Source of the DNA: Myxococcales bacterium
GTDB lineage: Bacteria > Myxococcota_A > Polyangia > Polyangiales > Ga0077539
DNA length: 64,000 bases
Assembly (NCBI GenBank): GCA_030652255.1
Contig: JAUSAZ010000089.1
Coordinates: 1-64,000 of the forward strand
Direction of reading: 5' to 3'
Part shown: in pieces, positions 48,928-61,036 of the stretch
Numbering within the stretch: position 1 is the first letter of the stretch
How the letters are laid out: the number at the start of each line of letters is the position of its first letter
Made by a program: the position numbers and the translations under genes
The notes under the pieces: generated by a model
What the model saw: the letters and a program-made list of their open reading frames with translations, nothing else
The model's database searches: none
What the model was told of the DNA's origin: nothing

Positions 48928-50175
48928 TCACTCCGCGCGGGGGAGCTGCATCACGAAGCGGGCGCCCTCGCCCGGCGCGCTCTCGACGCGCACCGTGCCC
49001 CCGGCGGCGTGCACCACCGCGGCGACGATCGACAGGCCGAAGCCCCGCTGCGGCATGTCGCCGTGCGTCGTGAAGAAGGGGTCGAAGGCCCGCGCCCGCG
49101 TCGCCTCGTCCATGCCGTGGCCGTCGTCGCGCACCTCGACCTCGACTGCCTCGCCGGCGACGCGCGTGCTGATCGCGATGACGCCGCCGGGCCGCGTCGC
49201 CTCGCGCGCGTTGACCACCAGGTTGGCGAGCGCCCGCTCGAAGGCCGTGGGGTCGACCCGCACCTTCGCGTCGCCCGCGCCCAGCTTGATCGGCACCGCC
49301 CGGTCGGCGCCCGCGAGCGCGCGCAGGGCCTCGAGGGCCGTGCGCACCTCCGCGTCGAGCGTCACCAGCACGGGCTCGGCGTCGACGCCGCGCGCGAACT
49401 CCCTCATGCCCCGGGTGATCCTCCCGGCCTGGGCCCCGAGCTCGCGGATGTTGCTCGCGATCTCGCGCACCGCGTCGGGTTCGTCCGCCGCCCGGAGCAG
49501 GATCTCCGACTGCAACAGGATCGACTGGATCGAGTTGCCGAGGTCGTGGGCGATGCCGCGCGCCACCCGGGCGAGCGCCTCGGCGCGGAGGGCGTCCTGG
49601 CGGGCGCGCTCCTGCTCGCTCAGGGCCTCGAGGGCGGCGACGAGGTCGGCCGTCGTCAGCGCGTGCGCCACCATGTCGGCCACCGAGATGGCGAAGGTGC
49701 CCTCGTCCTCGGTCCAGACCCGGGGGCCCGCGCGGTGCTCGTGGCACAGCACGCCGATCACCTCGCCGTCGCGGTAGAGGGGCACGTCCAGCGTCGCGAC
49801 GATGGAGCGCGGGCCGAAGTAGCCCTCGACGAGCCCGGCGGTCAGCGGGTCGGCCGCCACGTCCGTCGACGCGATGTACCGCCGCTCGACGAGCGCCCTC
49901 GCGTAGGCGCCGAGGTCGGGCATCCGCAGCTGATCGCCCGCCTCGCGGCTGGGATCGCCGCGGTCAGAAAGGTGTACGCAACGTATGCCCGGAATGGACG
50001 GGTCCATCGACCAGATGCCCACGCGCTCGACGTGGAGCGCCTGGCCGCAGATCTGCACCGCGCGGGCGAAGAGCACCTCCAGCGAGCCCGCGTCGGCGAG
50101 CTTCAGCCGCGCCAGCTCGAGCCGGGCGCGCTCGAAGTCAGTCCAGGTCGATGGATCTCTTCGCAGCACCGTCAT
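48928..50175 (-). CDS. GAF-domain sensor histidine kinase
   Basis: 415 aa with no membrane helices, so a cytoplasmic sensor. A GAF domain covers about residues 25-175 (VGIWSMDPSIPGIRCVHL ... VIGVLCHEHRAGPRVW). After a short coiled coil the kinase boxes follow: H box GIAHDLGNSIQ, N box NLVVNAREA, G1 DDGHGMD, FDPFFTTHG and G2 GFGLSIV. No response regulator is adjacent. Divergent from the DTW gene. Confidence 0.88.
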   Translation of the reverse strand: MTVLRRDPSTWTDFERARLELARLKLADAGSLEVLFARAVQICGQALHVERVGIWSMDPSIPGIRCVHLSDRGDPSREAGDQLRMPDLGAYARALVERRYIASTDVAADPLTAGLVEGYFGPRSIVATLDVPLYRDGEVIGVLCHEHRAGPRVWTEDEGTFAISVADMVAHALTTADLVAALEALSEQERARQDALRAEALARVARGIAHDLGNSIQSILLQSEILLRAADEPDAVREIASNIRELGAQAGRITRGMREFARGVDAEPVLVTLDAEVRTALEALRALAGADRAVPIKLGAGDAKVRVDPTAFERALANLVVNAREATRPGGVIAISTRVAGEAVEVEVRDDGHGMDEATRARAFDPFFTTHGDMPQRGFGLSIVAAVVHAAGGTVRVESAPGEGARFVMQLPRAE

Positions 50176-50282
50176 CCTCCAGTGGGGCCACGCACGACGC
50201 CCTCAACGGCCCCCGCGCCCGGACGCTACCACGGCCCCCCTCCCGCGGGTTCGCGCGGCGTATCCGCCCGGCGGCGCGTACC

Positions 50283-51602
50283 ATGCCTCCCTCCCCGACG
50301 ATGCACCGCCCCAACCCGCCCGCCTTCACGCCCCGCGCGACCTGCGCCCGCTGCCTCCGCCCGGTGGCCCTCTGCTGGTGCCCGCACCTCGTCTCGCTGC
50401 CCACCCGCACCCGCGTCGTGCTGCTACAGCACCCGCGCGAGCGCGAGGTCGCCATCGGCACGGCCCGCATGGCCAGCCTCTGCCTCCCCAACTCCGAGCT
50501 CCACGTGGGCGTCGACTGGGGCGACTCCGCGGCCCTCGCGCGGGCCCTCTCCGACCCCGCGCGCCCCGCGGCCCTGCTCTACCCCGGCGACGGCGCGGTG
50601 GACATCGTCGCCCACCCCCCGGAAGGGGCGGTCACGCTGGTGGTGGTCGACGGCACCTGGAGCCTCACGCGCAAGCTGGTCGCGCGAAACCCCGTGCTGG
50701 CGGCCCTGCCCCGCTACGCCTTCACGCCCCCCGCGCCGAGCGAGTACCGCATCCGGCGCGAGCCCGCGGAGAGCTTCGTCTCCACCCTGGAGGCGCTGGT
50801 TCACGTGCTGGGCGCGCTCGAGGGCGACCCCGAGCGCTTCCGCGCGATGCTCGCACCCTTCCGCGCGATGATCGACGCGCAGATCGCCTGCGAGGCCGCG
50901 CAGCACAACCACCGCGGACGGCGCCCCCGGGCCCCCCGCCCGCCGCGCCCGCGGGCGCTCTCGGCCCTGCACGAGCGCGAGGCCGACGTGGTGTGCGTCA
51001 TCGGCGAGGCCAGCGCGTGGCCCCGCCGTACCGCCGACGGCGCCGCCCCGTGGCCCGAGGAGCTCATCCAGTGGGCCGCGCACCGCCTGGCGACGGGCGA
51101 GCGCTTCGAGGCCCTCATCGCCCCGGAGCGCCCCCTCGCGCCGGGCACCGCGGCGCAGACCGGGCTCGACGAGCGCGACCTGCTCGGCGGCGAGGCCCGC
51201 GCCGACGCGCTCGCCCGCTGGCGGGCCTTCGTCCGCGACACCGACGTGGTGTGCTCCTGGGGGGTCTTCGGCACGACCCTCCTGGAGGCCGCGGGGGGAT
51301 ACCTCCCGGCGACCCGCGTCGACCTCCGCCGCCTCGCCCGCGCCGATGCCAACGGCAACGTCGGCTCGGCGGGCGCGTACCTCACCCGCCTCGGGGGCAG
51401 CCCGGACGGCCTCGCGGACCTCGCCCGCGGCCGCGCGGGGCAGCGCCTCGCGCACATCGCCGCGCTCGCCCGGCACCTCGCCGGTCAGACCGCGGAGAGC
51501 AGCGCCTCGGCCGCCGCGACCCCGGCGCGCACCGCGGCCTCCATGCTGGGCGTGGGCTGCGACGACCTCACCCAGTCGCCCGCGAAGAACAGGTTGTCGT
51601 AG
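50283..51602 (+). CDS. DTW-domain tRNA aminocarboxypropyltransferase-like protein with C-terminal extension
   Basis: About 439 aa. A four-Cys zinc motif (CARCLRPVALCWC) opens the DTW domain, and VVVDGTWSLTRKL near residue 120 is its signature. Such enzymes (TapT/DTWD type) add 3-amino-3-carboxypropyl to uridines in tRNA. After about residue 205 there is a ~190-residue extension (VVCVIGEASAW, ELIQWAAHRL, TGLDERDLLGG, VVCSWGVFGTTLL) that by eye recalls a degenerate DEDD exonuclease fold. The start is uncertain: ATG at 50283 or 50301, neither with a strong ribosome-binding site. Its last 118 nt overlap the convergent FAD-enzyme gene. Confidence 0.78.
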   Translation: MPPSPTMHRPNPPAFTPRATCARCLRPVALCWCPHLVSLPTRTRVVLLQHPREREVAIGTARMASLCLPNSELHVGVDWGDSAALARALSDPARPAALLYPGDGAVDIVAHPPEGAVTLVVVDGTWSLTRKLVARNPVLAALPRYAFTPPAPSEYRIRREPAESFVSTLEALVHVLGALEGDPERFRAMLAPFRAMIDAQIACEAAQHNHRGRRPRAPRPPRPRALSALHEREADVVCVIGEASAWPRRTADGAAPWPEELIQWAAHRLATGERFEALIAPERPLAPGTAAQTGLDERDLLGGEARADALARWRAFVRDTDVVCSWGVFGTTLLEAAGGYLPATRVDLRRLARADANGNVGSAGAYLTRLGGSPDGLADLARGRAGQRLAHIAALARHLAGQTAESSASAAATPARTAASMLGVGCDDLTQSPAKNRLS

Positions 51603-53074
51603 CCCGACGCCCGCGCGTCGAGCCGGTGCTTCCAGTGCCCCGGCTCGGCGAGCACGTAGCGCATGTGGTGCGCCGTGTTGCGCCGGAACACCCACTGGTT
51701 TCCGTCGGCCTGCGCGAAGACCTTCACCGGGTCGAAGCGCGCGCCGTCGACGAAGGGCAGCGACGCGAGGTTGCCGAGCATCCGTCGCACCAGCTCGTCG
51801 TCCGTGAGCTCTCCGTCGAGGCCCTCCTGGCCAAGCATCTCCACGACGCTCCCACCCCCTCGCCGGAGCGGGCCGACCCGGTTGGCGTAGTCGATGACCG
51901 TCGCCGCGGGCTGCGGCGTGCCGAGCACCACCGTGTCGTAGTCCGACGGGAACACCTGATCCTTCAGCCACATGCGCAGGCTGATGGAGACCACCGTGCG
52001 GAGCTTCCACACGCCCGCCAGCGCCGCGTCGCCGAGCACCGCGCCGTCGAAGTCCGGCGTCGTCCGCAGCAGCGCCCGCAGGCTGTCGATGGGCAGCGTC
52101 GAGACCACCGCGTCGAAGTCGCGCCCGACCCGCAGCGTGCGCTCTCCACCCGGCGAGGGCGGCGCCGGGTCGCCCTTCGGGTACGGCGCCTCGGCGAGCG
52201 CATCGACGCCGCCGCCCGCGTCCACGTGCACCCGGTCGAAGGCCCCTTCGATGGGCACCGCGCGCGCCATCGGCGAGAGCGTGAGCTCGGTGATGGCCCG
52301 CCCCGCGCGGTCGAGCGCGAGCCCGGTGGCCTTGGTGCAAAACTCGATGCGCCCTCCCGCCTTCACGAAGGCCTCGGCGACCGGGGCGATGAGCACCTCG
52401 GAGAGGGGGCCGTTGAAGTAGATGACCGGGGACTTCCGGAAGCCGAACATGTCCCGGAAGCCCTTCACCCCGACGTAGGCCGAGCCCTCGTGGGGGTAGT
52501 TGTACGTGAGGTCGAACACGTACCGGAACCACGGCGCCCGCGTGAGGTCGAGGTCGAGCCCGTGGGCGACGCACCAGGGCGTGAAGGCGTCCTCGTCCAT
52601 CGAGGGCGGGGCCTCGCCCTTCGCGAACTCCGCCACCAGCCGCGCGAAGAAGCGCGCCGTGCGGAGCTTCTGCGAGAGGTTCATCCCGCGGTAGCCCAGC
52701 AGGTCGGACTCCAGCAGGGCGCGGACATCGAAGGGTCCGGCGGGCACGCGCAGGGTGTTCACCGCGTTGGCGCCCGCGTCGTACATCCGGTGCACGCCGT
52801 GGTTGGACGTGAACCACCGCTCGTCGGACACCTCGCGCCCGCAGCGCGACAGCAGCGCCGGCACCGCGGTGTAGTACCCGAAGAGCGAGTGGAACCCCGT
52901 CTCCATGTAGCGCCCGTCGGGGAGCCGCCAGCTCGCGGCCTTGCCCCCGAGGCGGCCCTCCATGCACACCAGCGTGACCTCGTAGCGCTCCGCCGCGCGG
53001 TCGAGGATCTCCAGGCCCGCGGACAGCCCCGCGAGGCCGCCGCCCAGGATCAGCACCCGCTTCTTCGCCCTCAT
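51485..53074 (-). CDS. FAD-dependent carotenoid-desaturase-like oxidoreductase
   Basis: 529 aa. The Rossmann motif VLILGGGLAGLSAGLEI at the N terminus and the C-terminal LFFAGDWVRSSQPTPSMEAAVRAGVAAAEALL match the phytoene-desaturase/squalene-desaturase/HpnE superfamily, where this end closes the FAD site. The substrate cannot be told; carotenoid, squalene-type or plant-zeta-carotene-type activities all fit. It overlaps the upstream CrtC-like gene by 4 nt, which itself overlaps the xanthine dehydrogenase gene by 8 nt. Confidence 0.85.
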   Translation of the reverse strand: MRAKKRVLILGGGLAGLSAGLEILDRAAERYEVTLVCMEGRLGGKAASWRLPDGRYMETGFHSLFGYYTAVPALLSRCGREVSDERWFTSNHGVHRMYDAGANAVNTLRVPAGPFDVRALLESDLLGYRGMNLSQKLRTARFFARLVAEFAKGEAPPSMDEDAFTPWCVAHGLDLDLTRAPWFRYVFDLTYNYPHEGSAYVGVKGFRDMFGFRKSPVIYFNGPLSEVLIAPVAEAFVKAGGRIEFCTKATGLALDRAGRAITELTLSPMARAVPIEGAFDRVHVDAGGGVDALAEAPYPKGDPAPPSPGGERTLRVGRDFDAVVSTLPIDSLRALLRTTPDFDGAVLGDAALAGVWKLRTVVSISLRMWLKDQVFPSDYDTVVLGTPQPAATVIDYANRVGPLRRGGGSVVEMLGQEGLDGELTDDELVRRMLGNLASLPFVDGARFDPVKVFAQADGNQWVFRRNTAHHMRYVLAEPGHWKHRLDARASGYDNLFFAGDWVRSSQPTPSMEAAVRAGVAAAEALLSAV

Positions 53075-54499
53075 CGCCCCTCCGCCGCGCGCCCCAGCAC
53101 CACGTACGTCGCGGCCTCGCCGCGCAGCGTGCCGTCGACGCTCGTCGCGATCACCCTCGCCCGCAGCCGCTGGCCGCGCGGGAGCTCCGGGTCGTCGAGC
53201 ACCACCACCCCGACGTCGAGCCCATCACGGCGCCAGAGCACACCGCCACCGGGGCGCTCGAGCAGGAAGCGGAAGCGCAGCGCCACCTGCGGGTCGTGGC
53301 GCTTCACCCGCCAGGAGAACACCGTGAACTCGTGCTCGTTGCGGCAGACCTCGAGGGTGAGCTCGGGGTCGTCGTAGCGCTTGATGAGCTCCGCGAAGGC
53401 GACGCCCGTAACGGCGACGCCCCGGCAGCGACCGGTCACCCTGCACGAGCCCTCCCAGAACGACCCGAGGCGGTTGACGAGCCCGCCGCTGACCGCCGAA
53501 AGGGCCTGCGCCCAGAGGGCCCCGGCCTCGTCGACGATGGGCGTGAGCTGGTCGGGGTGCCGGGGCGTGATCTCGAGGTCCGTGTCCCAGGCCTCGGCGC
53601 GGAAGCGCCAGCCCGCGGCGTACACGACGCCCTGCGAGAGCGAGCGCCAGAAGCGGGTGCGGGTGAAGCCGTGGTTGCCGACGATGCGCTCGAAGCGCCC
53701 CTCGCGGGTGATGAGCCCGGCGCCCCCGAAGGCCTCGATGGAGGGCGAGGTCTCGTCGGGGTCCCACACCGTGGTGAGCATGAGCTCGTCGCCCGAGTCG
53801 AGCTGGATGCTCATCCACTCGTACTCCTCCAGCACGCGGTTGTGGAAGGGCGTGACGAAGAAGTCCCCCCACTGGTGATCGAACCACCCGATGCCCTGCA
53901 CCGTGACGAACTCCGCGCCGAAGCGCAGCGTCCCCGAGGCCGCCAGGCGGGTGAGCGAGTAGTACGAGAACCACCCGCTGCGCGCGAAGGGCAGGTACCC
54001 GATGCCCCCCGCCTCGTAGGGGACCTTCTGGTTGGCGAGGTCGAGCACCACCGAGAAGCGCCCCGCGTCGTCGCTCGCCTCCAGGCGCGACGAGAAGTCA
54101 TGCCCCGTGGCGTACCAGCGGTCCTCCCCGCCGTGGTGGGAGAAGGCCGCGTCGAGGCGCTCGGGCATCGCCCGGAGGGTGCCCAGCGCGCTGCCCGTCC
54201 AGGCGCCCAGGTAGCGCTCGTCGGCGTCCCAGGCGCGCACCACCAGGAAGCGCAGGTGCTGGGAGAAGTACGCCGCGAAGACCACGAAGGTGCGCCCCTG
54301 ACCGCCGACCTCGTGCACATGGCTGTTGAGGTAGATCCACTCCATGCGATCGAGACCCGGCCAGGTGCGGCCGCGCTCCCCGGCTTCGGGCGTGCGGAGA
54401 AACTGGTGCCAGCCCTCGTCGATGGGGAAGGTCAGCGCGCTCCCCTTGCGGTGGTAGGGGCTGCGCTTCCACGCCGGCTCTTCGGGGGCCGGGTCTCCC

Positions 54500-54507
<8 letters not shown>
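53071..54507 (-). CDS. CrtC/carotenoid 1,2-hydratase-like lipocalin-fold protein
   Basis: 478 aa from the GTG at 54507, overlapping the preceding stop (GTGGCTGA). The body is beta-rich with WFDHQWGDFF and MEWIYLNSHVHEVGG, characteristic of the hydroxyneurosporene synthase (CrtC)/AttH family, whose two lipocalin-like domains bind lipids. It is longer than classical CrtC. No export signal. Its partner downstream is a carotenoid-desaturase-like flavoenzyme, so a modified isoprenoid or fatty pigment is plausible, but the upstream partner is a xanthine dehydrogenase. Confidence 0.78.
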
Positions 54508-58255
<3,748 letters not shown>

Positions 58256-58273
58256 GTTTGGGTGCCGCGGAGC

Positions 58274-58942
58274 CTACCGCACCGCGCCCTCGGGTCGAAG
58301 CGCGACCCGCAGCGGGACCGCCGCCGCACCGCCCGGCGCCAGGAAGCGCGCCACGTCCGAGAGCGCCGCCGCGAGCGCCGCGTCGGAGGGACCCGCGTCG
58401 AGGCGCACGGCGTAGCCCCGCACGTCCGCGTGGCCGTCGAAGAGGTGCTCGTAGAGCGCGTGACCGAAGAGGGCGCCGCCCGCGGGGCCCTCGAGCACGC
58501 CGCCCTCGTCGATCATGGCGAGGGTGTCCTGCTCGCGGGAGCGGGCGTTGGGCAGGGCGCGCACCTCCGCCCCGAGGCGCCGCAGGTGGGCGTCGTGCTG
58601 CCGTCGCGCGAGGGCCCGCTTGGCCCACGGGAACATCGCCCAGACGAGCGCGTTGAAGAGGTCGTGGGCGTTGGCGAGGCGGGTGGAGATGAGCCCGTCG
58701 CGGTGGATGCGCACGTCGTAGAGCGACTCGACGCTGCGGAGCTTCGCGCGGCGGCTGCGGGGCGGCGACGCGGCGAAGCGCACGGGGCCCACGCCCGCGG
58801 GGTTTACCAGGGGCCCGAGGCGGTCGTTGAGCTCGTCGAGCGTGGGCCAGTCCGCGAGGTCGCGCAGGCGCTGCGCCGCGGGGAGCAGCGCGGAGGCCCA
58901 CGGCGCGTCGACGAAGGCGGCGGACCAGGGCGGGCGCGACAC
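58274..58942 (-). CDS. DUF3025-family protein
   Basis: 222 aa from a GTG. Contains the family's recurring segments: HDLFNALVWAMFPWAKRAL, then REQDTLAMIDEGGVL, then FGHALYEHLF. Function of the family is unknown. It lies 13 bp downstream of the SLBB export gene and 18 bp upstream of xanthine dehydrogenase on the same strand. Confidence 0.82.
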   Translation of the reverse strand: MSRPPWSAAFVDAPWASALLPAAQRLRDLADWPTLDELNDRLGPLVNPAGVGPVRFAASPPRSRRAKLRSVESLYDVRIHRDGLISTRLANAHDLFNALVWAMFPWAKRALARRQHDAHLRRLGAEVRALPNARSREQDTLAMIDEGGVLEGPAGGALFGHALYEHLFDGHADVRGYAVRLDAGPSDAALAAALSDVARFLAPGGAAAVPLRVALRPEGAVR

Positions 58943-58955
58943 CCGGGCGACCCGG

Positions 58956-59606
58956 TCAGGTGAGGCTCTCGGCGACGAAGATCACGTCGTCGGGGAGCAG
59001 GTCGAAATCCGGCGCGCGGCCCTCGGCGATGTCCTCGGCGCGGAGCACGTAGGTGTGCCGCTCCCCGGGGCCGCCGTCGGCGTCGTGGATGATGCGGGTG
59101 ACGCGCACGGTGTTCTTGTCGGCGACGGCCGTGAAGCCGCCGGCGAGGGCGATGGCCTGGGTGAGCGTGATGCACTGCTGGTGCGGAAACACCCCGGGGT
59201 GCTGCACCTGGCCGAAGATCGAGATGCGCCGGCTGTTGATCTCCCGCACCTCCACGCGGACGGTGGGGTCGCGCAGGATGTTGCCCCCTTCGGGGTTCTC
59301 GGGGGTTCGCTCGCCGAGGCGGCTGCGGAAGAGGTCGGACAGGTCACCGACCTGCATCCCGGTCACCCGCACCCGCCCGAGATAGGGGAAGGTGATGCTC
59401 CCGTCCTCGCCCACCCGGTACTCGCCGCTCAGGTTGGTCTCGTTGAAGACGGTCACCGTGATGACGTCGCGGGGACCGAGCCCGATGAAGGTGCTGCTGC
59501 ACCGCGTGCGGGGCGGGAGGGGCGCGCCCACCGGGCGGCGACACGCGGTCGTGAGCGCCGCGAGCGCGCAGACCACGAAGAGGAGACGGCGGAGCATTGG
59601 GGTCAT
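58956..59606 (-). CDS. Polysaccharide-export SLBB lipoprotein (Wza-like, short)
   Basis: 216 aa. Lipobox LAALTTAC, then a polysaccharide-export domain (IGLGPRDVITVTVFNETNLSGEYRVGEDGSITFPYLGRVRVTGM) and an SLBB repeat (RISIFGQVQHPGVFPHQQCITLTQAIALAGGF). Wza-family proteins form the outer-membrane channel for capsule or EPS; this one is short with only one SLBB, so it may be a partial or accessory channel subunit. The ATG at 59606 is chosen; an in-frame ATG at 59597 is possible. First gene of the possible minus-strand run down to 51485. Confidence 0.85.
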   Translation of the reverse strand: MTPMLRRLLFVVCALAALTTACRRPVGAPLPPRTRCSSTFIGLGPRDVITVTVFNETNLSGEYRVGEDGSITFPYLGRVRVTGMQVGDLSDLFRSRLGERTPENPEGGNILRDPTVRVEVREINSRRISIFGQVQHPGVFPHQQCITLTQAIALAGGFTAVADKNTVRVTRIIHDADGGPGERHTYVLRAEDIAEGRAPDFDLLPDDVIFVAESLT

Positions 59607-59752
59607 CAAAGGGGCCTACGCCAGGGGTTGCGCCGGGGAGTGGTGACGTTCACCGCCGACGGCGCAGGGAGTATCCCCGGGGCGTCCGTCGAGGCAACGG
59701 GTTTGGGTCGGGAAGTGGTCGCGGCCGACCCGGGCGTGCTAGCGCCGCGGTC

Positions 59753-60988
59753 GTGCGTCGGCGTCTGGCAGTCACCGCGGCCGTGTTCACCCTCCTCGGG
59801 GGCGTCGGGTGCCGCTCGTCCCGCCCGGCTCCCCCCGATGCGGGCTCCGCCGCGAACACGGTCCCCGCCCGCGTCGATCCGCCGCGCGAGCCCATCCCCC
59901 TGCGGCCGCCGACGGCCGACACGGGCCCCTCCGCCGCGGGCATCCACACCCGGCCGGTGCCCGGAGCCGGGGCCGTGGTCACGGTGCCCGCTGCGTCCTT
60001 CGCGCTCGGCAGCACGCCGGGCGACCCGGGGCGCGACCCCGCGGTCGAGGCCGACCTCGTGCGGGTGCAGCTCCCGGCCTTCACCATCGACGCCCTGCCC
60101 TTCCCCAACGACCCGGCGCAGCCCCCGGCCCGCGGGCTCACCCGCGAGGCGGCCGAGCGCGCGTGCGGCGAGCGCGGGCGACGGCTCTGCTCAGAGCTGG
60201 AGTGGGAGCGGGCGTGCAAGGGCCCCGGCGGGGCGATGTACCCCGGCGGCAACACCTGGGGCGGCGCGCTCTGCACCGAAGGCGAGCTCGGGCGCTGCGC
60301 CACCACCGAGGGCGCGCTCGCGATGGGCACCCGCCTCGCCGAGTGGACCCGCGACGACATCGACGCGCGGGCGATCATCCGCGGCGCCGGGGCGACCGCC
60401 GCGGGCACGCAGCACCGCTGCGCCGCGCGGCGCACGGCGCTGCCCACGCAGGCGGGGCTGGAGCTGGCCTTCCGCTGCTGCGGCGGGGCGCCGGCGCCCA
60501 CGGCGACCTACCCCCGGGAGGTCTCCCGGCGGCCCTTTCACGAGGAGCCCATGACGGCGGCGCAGGTGTCGGCCATCGTCGCGAGCGTCCCGGAGCTGGA
60601 GCGGCTGCGGCTGCGCGAGGGCCTGGCGATGTTCCTCCCCGCGGCCATCAACGAGGTGATGAACCACGGGGCCACGAGCGTCGAGCTGCACCCGGAGTTT
60701 ACGATCACCGTAAACCCGGTGCGCTGGAGCCCCACCTTCGGCGAGGACATCCTGGTGCTCGGGGCGCGGTCGCGCGTCGGGAGCTGGGTCGCCGCGCTCT
60801 GGGTGCTGCCCGACGGGCGCTACCGGCACGCGTCGAGCTTCCTGCTCCAGGGCGACGCCGTGGCGATCGCGCTGGCCTTCGGCGAGGCCCGCCGCGAGGT
60901 GGTCTGGTCGTCGTGCTGGAACTGCGGCGGCGAACACGGCGCCGTCTCGTACACCGACGAGAACCGCGTGCTGATCGTGCAGCGCTGA
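59753..60988 (+). CDS. Lipoprotein with formylglycine-generating-enzyme (SUMF1/FGE)-like domain
   Basis: 411 aa from a GTG. Lipobox TLLGGVGC. A Pro/Ala linker leads into an FGE-like domain: VPAASFALGSTPGDPG, FTIDALPFPNDPAQPPARGLTREAAERACGERGRRLCSELEWERACKGP. The active-site Cys pair of true FGEs is not obvious, so it is probably a non-catalytic FGE-fold protein, common in myxobacterial exported proteins. A second half (about 230-411) is not recognised. Divergent from the SLBB gene with about 146 bp between starts. Confidence 0.78.
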   Translation: MRRRLAVTAAVFTLLGGVGCRSSRPAPPDAGSAANTVPARVDPPREPIPLRPPTADTGPSAAGIHTRPVPGAGAVVTVPAASFALGSTPGDPGRDPAVEADLVRVQLPAFTIDALPFPNDPAQPPARGLTREAAERACGERGRRLCSELEWERACKGPGGAMYPGGNTWGGALCTEGELGRCATTEGALAMGTRLAEWTRDDIDARAIIRGAGATAAGTQHRCAARRTALPTQAGLELAFRCCGGAPAPTATYPREVSRRPFHEEPMTAAQVSAIVASVPELERLRLREGLAMFLPAAINEVMNHGATSVELHPEFTITVNPVRWSPTFGEDILVLGARSRVGSWVAALWVLPDGRYRHASSFLLQGDAVAIALAFGEARREVVWSSCWNCGGEHGAVSYTDENRVLIVQR

Positions 60989-61036
60989 GCGAGCGCCACT
61001 CCCGCTGCCGGGCGATCGGGGCTAATACTCGCGGGG

